DNA from: Bordetella genomosp. 10
GTDB taxonomy: Bacteria; Pseudomonadota; Gammaproteobacteria; Burkholderiales; Burkholderiaceae_B
Assembly (NCBI RefSeq): GCF_002261225.1
Contig: NZ_NEVM01000005.1
Location: forward strand, 372,001-436,000
Direction of reading: 5' to 3'
DNA length: 64,000 nucleotides
Below, one piece after another: positions 61,869 to 64,000 of this stretch. The position numbers and the translations under genes are program-made. The notes under the pieces are model-generated. The model ran no database searches, had not been told where the DNA came from, and saw only the letters and a program-made list of their open reading frames with translations. Every line of letters starts with the position of its first letter. Positions within the stretch are counted from its first letter, which is position 1.

Positions 61869-63077
61869 TCATATTGCAGGTACCGCCAAGGACTCACTTC
61901 TCTGTGCGCCTGTGATTGCCTGCCGCCGGCTCGCTACCAGCTCGGCCGCATCGCGCACAGGCTTGTCCTCGGTGTGGACGTAATGCATGAACATCGCCAC
62001 GGTCTTGTGGCCCGTCAGCTTCATGCCGACCTTGGTGGGCACGCCCGAATTGGCAATGTCGGTCGTGGCGCGGTGGCGAATGCCGTGCGTGCCGACGTGC
62101 GGCACGCCGGCGGCCTTGAGCACGCGCTTCCAGCCGCCATAGTGCTCGCCGTGGGTCAGATGCCGGGCCGGGTCATTCGGCGATGGCAGGACGTAGGGGC
62201 AGCCTTCTCGGCGCGGCGCAGTGGACAGCAAGCGATAGGCTTCCTCGCTCATGGGCTTGGAAATCCCGCCGGTCTTGCTGTCCGGCCAGACGACACGACG
62301 CTTTTCCAGATCAACCCACGCCCATTCAAGCGGGCAGATTTCGGAACGGCGGGCGGCGAACTCGAATTGCAGGCGGATTGCCAGCGGGATGACGTAGTTC
62401 TCCAGTCCTTCCGCCTCCAAGTGCTCCAGGTGACGGAAGATCCGTACCAACTCATCGTCCACGATGAGCCGGGTTTCCTTGCCGGGCGGGTACATCGGGA
62501 CGTGGCGGCAAGGGTTCGTGCCGTCCGGGCGTAGCCCCCACACTTCGGCCAGGTTGAACATCTTGCGCAGCACGCCAAAGGTGCGGTTGGCCTCGGCCTG
62601 CTTGTAGGCCAGCTTCTTCATCAGCGCAGCCACGTCCGGGCGCTTCACATCCTGTACCTTCATCCGGCCCATGATCGGGATGATGCAGCGGTCGATGACA
62701 CCCTGATAGCCGCGCTGCGTACTGGGCTTGTTGCGCTGCTTGGAGTAGTCCTCCATGAAGGTGTGGCAAAACTCCTTCATGGTCGGTGCCTTGCGGGCGG
62801 CATTCTTGGCCGCGCTGGGGTCGCCGCCCTTGCGCACCTCGGCCAGCCACTCCTGCGCCATCGTGCGTGCCTGATCGACGGTCAGTTCCCCGTACTGCCC
62901 CAGGGCAGGCTTGCGGCGCTCGCCGGCGTTCGTGCGGTACTGGAGCATGAACACCTTGCGGCCGGCCGGGGTGATCTTGCACAGGAAGCCGGGAACTACG
63001 GTATCCCGCAGTTCGATGGCCAGCGCCTGGGGCTTTGCCGCATCGACGGCGGACTTGGTGAGCTTGATTCTTGCCAT
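61869..63077 (-). CDS. int: Tyrosine integrase of the ICE
   Basis: This 402-residue tyrosine recombinase has the DUF4102-type arm-binding N terminus (MARIKLTKSAVDAAKPQ), a core-binding domain (about 98-190), and catalytic residues Arg243 (FAARRSEICPLEW), Lys268, His331-xx-Arg334 (HGIRH), His357 (LTGHKT) and Tyr366 (MFMHY). The ATG at 63077 is preceded by GAGGAG. It lies at the right end of the ICE with its 5' end facing the att site, as in Tn4371. It would catalyse integration and excision. Confidence 0.94.
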   Translation of the reverse strand: MARIKLTKSAVDAAKPQALAIELRDTVVPGFLCKITPAGRKVFMLQYRTNAGERRKPALGQYGELTVDQARTMAQEWLAEVRKGGDPSAAKNAARKAPTMKEFCHTFMEDYSKQRNKPSTQRGYQGVIDRCIIPIMGRMKVQDVKRPDVAALMKKLAYKQAEANRTFGVLRKMFNLAEVWGLRPDGTNPCRHVPMYPPGKETRLIVDDELVRIFRHLEHLEAEGLENYVIPLAIRLQFEFAARRSEICPLEWAWVDLEKRRVVWPDSKTGGISKPMSEEAYRLLSTAPRREGCPYVLPSPNDPARHLTHGEHYGGWKRVLKAAGVPHVGTHGIRHRATTDIANSGVPTKVGMKLTGHKTVAMFMHYVHTEDKPVRDAAELVASRRQAITGAQRSESLAVPAI

Positions 63078-63252
63078 GATGACTCCTCGGAAACCCCGGT
63101 TTCCAAGAGCCACATGGGAGCCACGCGACCGGAAGCCAGGTCAAGTTTCGGAAAGCACCGGCATATGTTGAACTCGCCTAAGTGATTGATAAACCTGCTG
63201 TAGCGGGCTTAGGCGCAGTCCAGCGAAGTACCGGGCTGGAGTCATCGTCAAA

Positions 63253-63261
63253 CAAAAAAAG
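63253..63261. repeat. Candidate attR core (A-tract CAAAAAAAG)
   Basis: Nearly identical to the left A-tract at 18017-18024, in the same orientation. It coincides with the T-tract of the terminator of the flanking lipoprotein gene, a common kind of insertion site. Weak sequence evidence; supported by position. Confidence 0.4.
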
Positions 63262-63280
63262 AGCGGCACATTGGCCGCCC
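63255..63280 (-). terminator. Rho-independent terminator of the lipoprotein gene
   Basis: On the minus strand, GGCGGCCAATGTGCCGC folds into a stem and is followed by a run of T. It lies 30 bases after the lipoprotein gene stop. The T-run is the proposed ICE insertion point. Confidence 0.7.
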
Positions 63281-63306
63281 CAGGGCTCCGGAGACAACCG
63301 GAATTT

Positions 63307-63759
63307 TTATTCGCACCCCATCTGCGCGGCGGACTGGGTAAACAGGTCGGTCGATTGCTTGCACTGCGCCGCCAGCGCCGTCTTGTCCGACACGCTGGCC
63401 CATTGCGTGCGGGCCGCGTCGAGCTGCTGGCGGAACGTCGCCACGGCCGGGCTGTTGGCGCCCAGCTTGTCCATGCACGCATTCACCTTGCGGATATAGG
63501 CGTCGCACTCGGCCGGCACGTCCCCGGCGCTTGCCGTGGAAGCCGGCGCCGGCGCGGCGCTGGATGGCGCCGTGGAGGACGGCGCGGGCGTGGCTGGCGC
63601 CGCGGTCGACGGCGCCGTCGTGGATGGCGTGGACGTGGCAGGGGCCGAAGCCGCCGGCTTGTCATCCTTCTTGTCGCAAGCGGTCAGGACGGTCGCGGCC
63701 AGCAACAGCGCGGCCGCGATCGCGGTCTTCCTAGCGGTATTCCCAGATAGGCGATTCAT
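63307..63759 (-). CDS. Small lipoprotein, DUF5339-like
   Basis: This 150-residue protein has a lipoprotein signal (lipobox VLTAC, Cys28), a low-complexity Ala/Pro/Ser/Thr linker (about 35-78), and a C-terminal domain with paired cysteines (ECDAYIRKVNACMDKLG, AQCKQS, MGCE). This resembles DUF5339. GAGGAAAC precedes the ATG. It is the first chromosomal gene to the right of the ICE. Function unknown; probably periplasmic and membrane-anchored. Confidence 0.75.
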   Translation of the reverse strand: MNRLSGNTARKTAIAAALLLAATVLTACDKKDDKPAASAPATSTPSTTAPSTAAPATPAPSSTAPSSAAPAPASTASAGDVPAECDAYIRKVNACMDKLGANSPAVATFRQQLDAARTQWASVSDKTALAAQCKQSTDLFTQSAAQMGCE

Positions 63760-64000
63760 GGTTTCCTCTTTCCCATCGTTCCGGCGGTCGAATGCCGCCG
63801 TGGCGGATATTGCCGGGGCGCCGGTCACGCACGCCGTTCGGACGAAGCCATTCTTCATGCAGGCCCCATTTCCACACAACGTCAGCATGTAAGCCAGCGT
63901 ATCAATACCGTCCCGAGGACCCTGGCGCGGCCGCCTGCGATCCGCACATGATGGGCGCAGGATTTTCATCCCTAAGGATGCTATCCATATTCTGTAGGGC
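63760..64000. other. Upstream region of the lipoprotein gene, window end
   Basis: About 240 bases without a recognisable gene. It must contain the lipoprotein promoter; I see no strong -35/-10 pair. Confidence 0.4.

Larger units (their letters stand above)
18017..63261. mobile_element. Tn4371-family integrative and conjugative element, about 45 kb
   Basis: The segment contains the full Tn4371-type backbone in its usual order: tyrosine integrase at one end, radC, DUF2285, repA, parA, DUF2840, traF, relaxase, traG, copG, trbBCDEJLFGI and DUF2274. Cargo sits in the usual variable sites: next to int, between DUF2958/XRE and radC, and between relaxase and traG. Here cargo is also found beyond trbI. 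Chromosomal genes ubiK and a DUF5339-like lipoprotein gene flank it. The right limit (63.1-63.3 kb) is well constrained by int and the lipoprotein terminator. The left limit could be 18.0 kb or, if the TetR/SDR block is a separate island, about 23.8 kb. Confidence 0.85.

Overview
The window looks like a chromosome segment of a high-GC betaproteobacterium of the Alcaligenaceae (Bordetella/Achromobacter type). The grounds are a pheT-pheS-rplT-rpmI translation block, a ComM/YifB - UbiK neighbourhood, and three Bug-type solute-binding receptors with their LysR regulators. The genus is inferred from gene content and has not been tested by database search. Into this backbone is inserted one large integrative and conjugative element (ICE) of the Tn4371 family, about 45 kb long.

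Layout. (1) 1-5.2 kb: the 5' end of pheT, then pheS, rplT and rpmI, all on the minus strand. No infC lies directly upstream of rpmI; there is a promoter-like leader and a DUF3396 (T6SS immunity-like) gene instead, then comM. (2) 5.3-17.5 kb: accessory metabolism. It holds LysR regulators, three Bug receptors, a TfdA/TauD-type dioxygenase, a LeuC/LeuD-type dehydratase pair, an RraA-family protein, an L-arabinonate-dehydratase-like IlvD/Edd enzyme, and a GntR regulator with a perfect palindrome in its divergent promoter. ubiK follows. (3) About 18.02-63.26 kb: the ICE. A possible attachment core is an A-tract (CAAAAAAG / CAAAAAAAG) at each end.

ICE organisation, left to right: a cargo block of TetR, AraC and several short-chain dehydrogenases, one of them broken (18.4-23.4 kb). 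Next is the mating-pair-formation block DUF2274-trbI-G-F-L-eexN-J-E-D-C-B-copG-traG (23.9-36.2 kb), transcribed leftward. A lysR-linked exclusion-lipoprotein gene with an amber stop follows, then metabolic and transport cargo (37-44.7 kb). Then come the MOBP-like relaxase, traF, DUF2840, an RHH gene, parA, an iteron array, repA, an HTH gene and DUF2285 (44.8-51.6 kb). Next are DUF2958 and XRE core genes and a three-gene operon with two predicted nucleases (52.7-55.6 kb). After that sit a 1.4 kb unit with terminal inverted repeats carrying a GIY-YIG protein but no transposase, radC, an XRE - AAA ATPase - subtilase module (57.9-61.7 kb), and the tyrosine integrase. (4) 63.3-64 kb: a chromosomal lipoprotein gene whose terminator T-tract is the proposed insertion point.

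The ICE appears functionally complete for transfer: integrase, relaxase, coupling protein, VirB/Trb channel and Rep/Par are all present. The most interesting parts are the nuclease operon, the protease-ATPase module and the transposase-less GIY-YIG unit. All three sit in known ICE cargo positions and plausibly act in inter-element or phage conflict. That role is inference.
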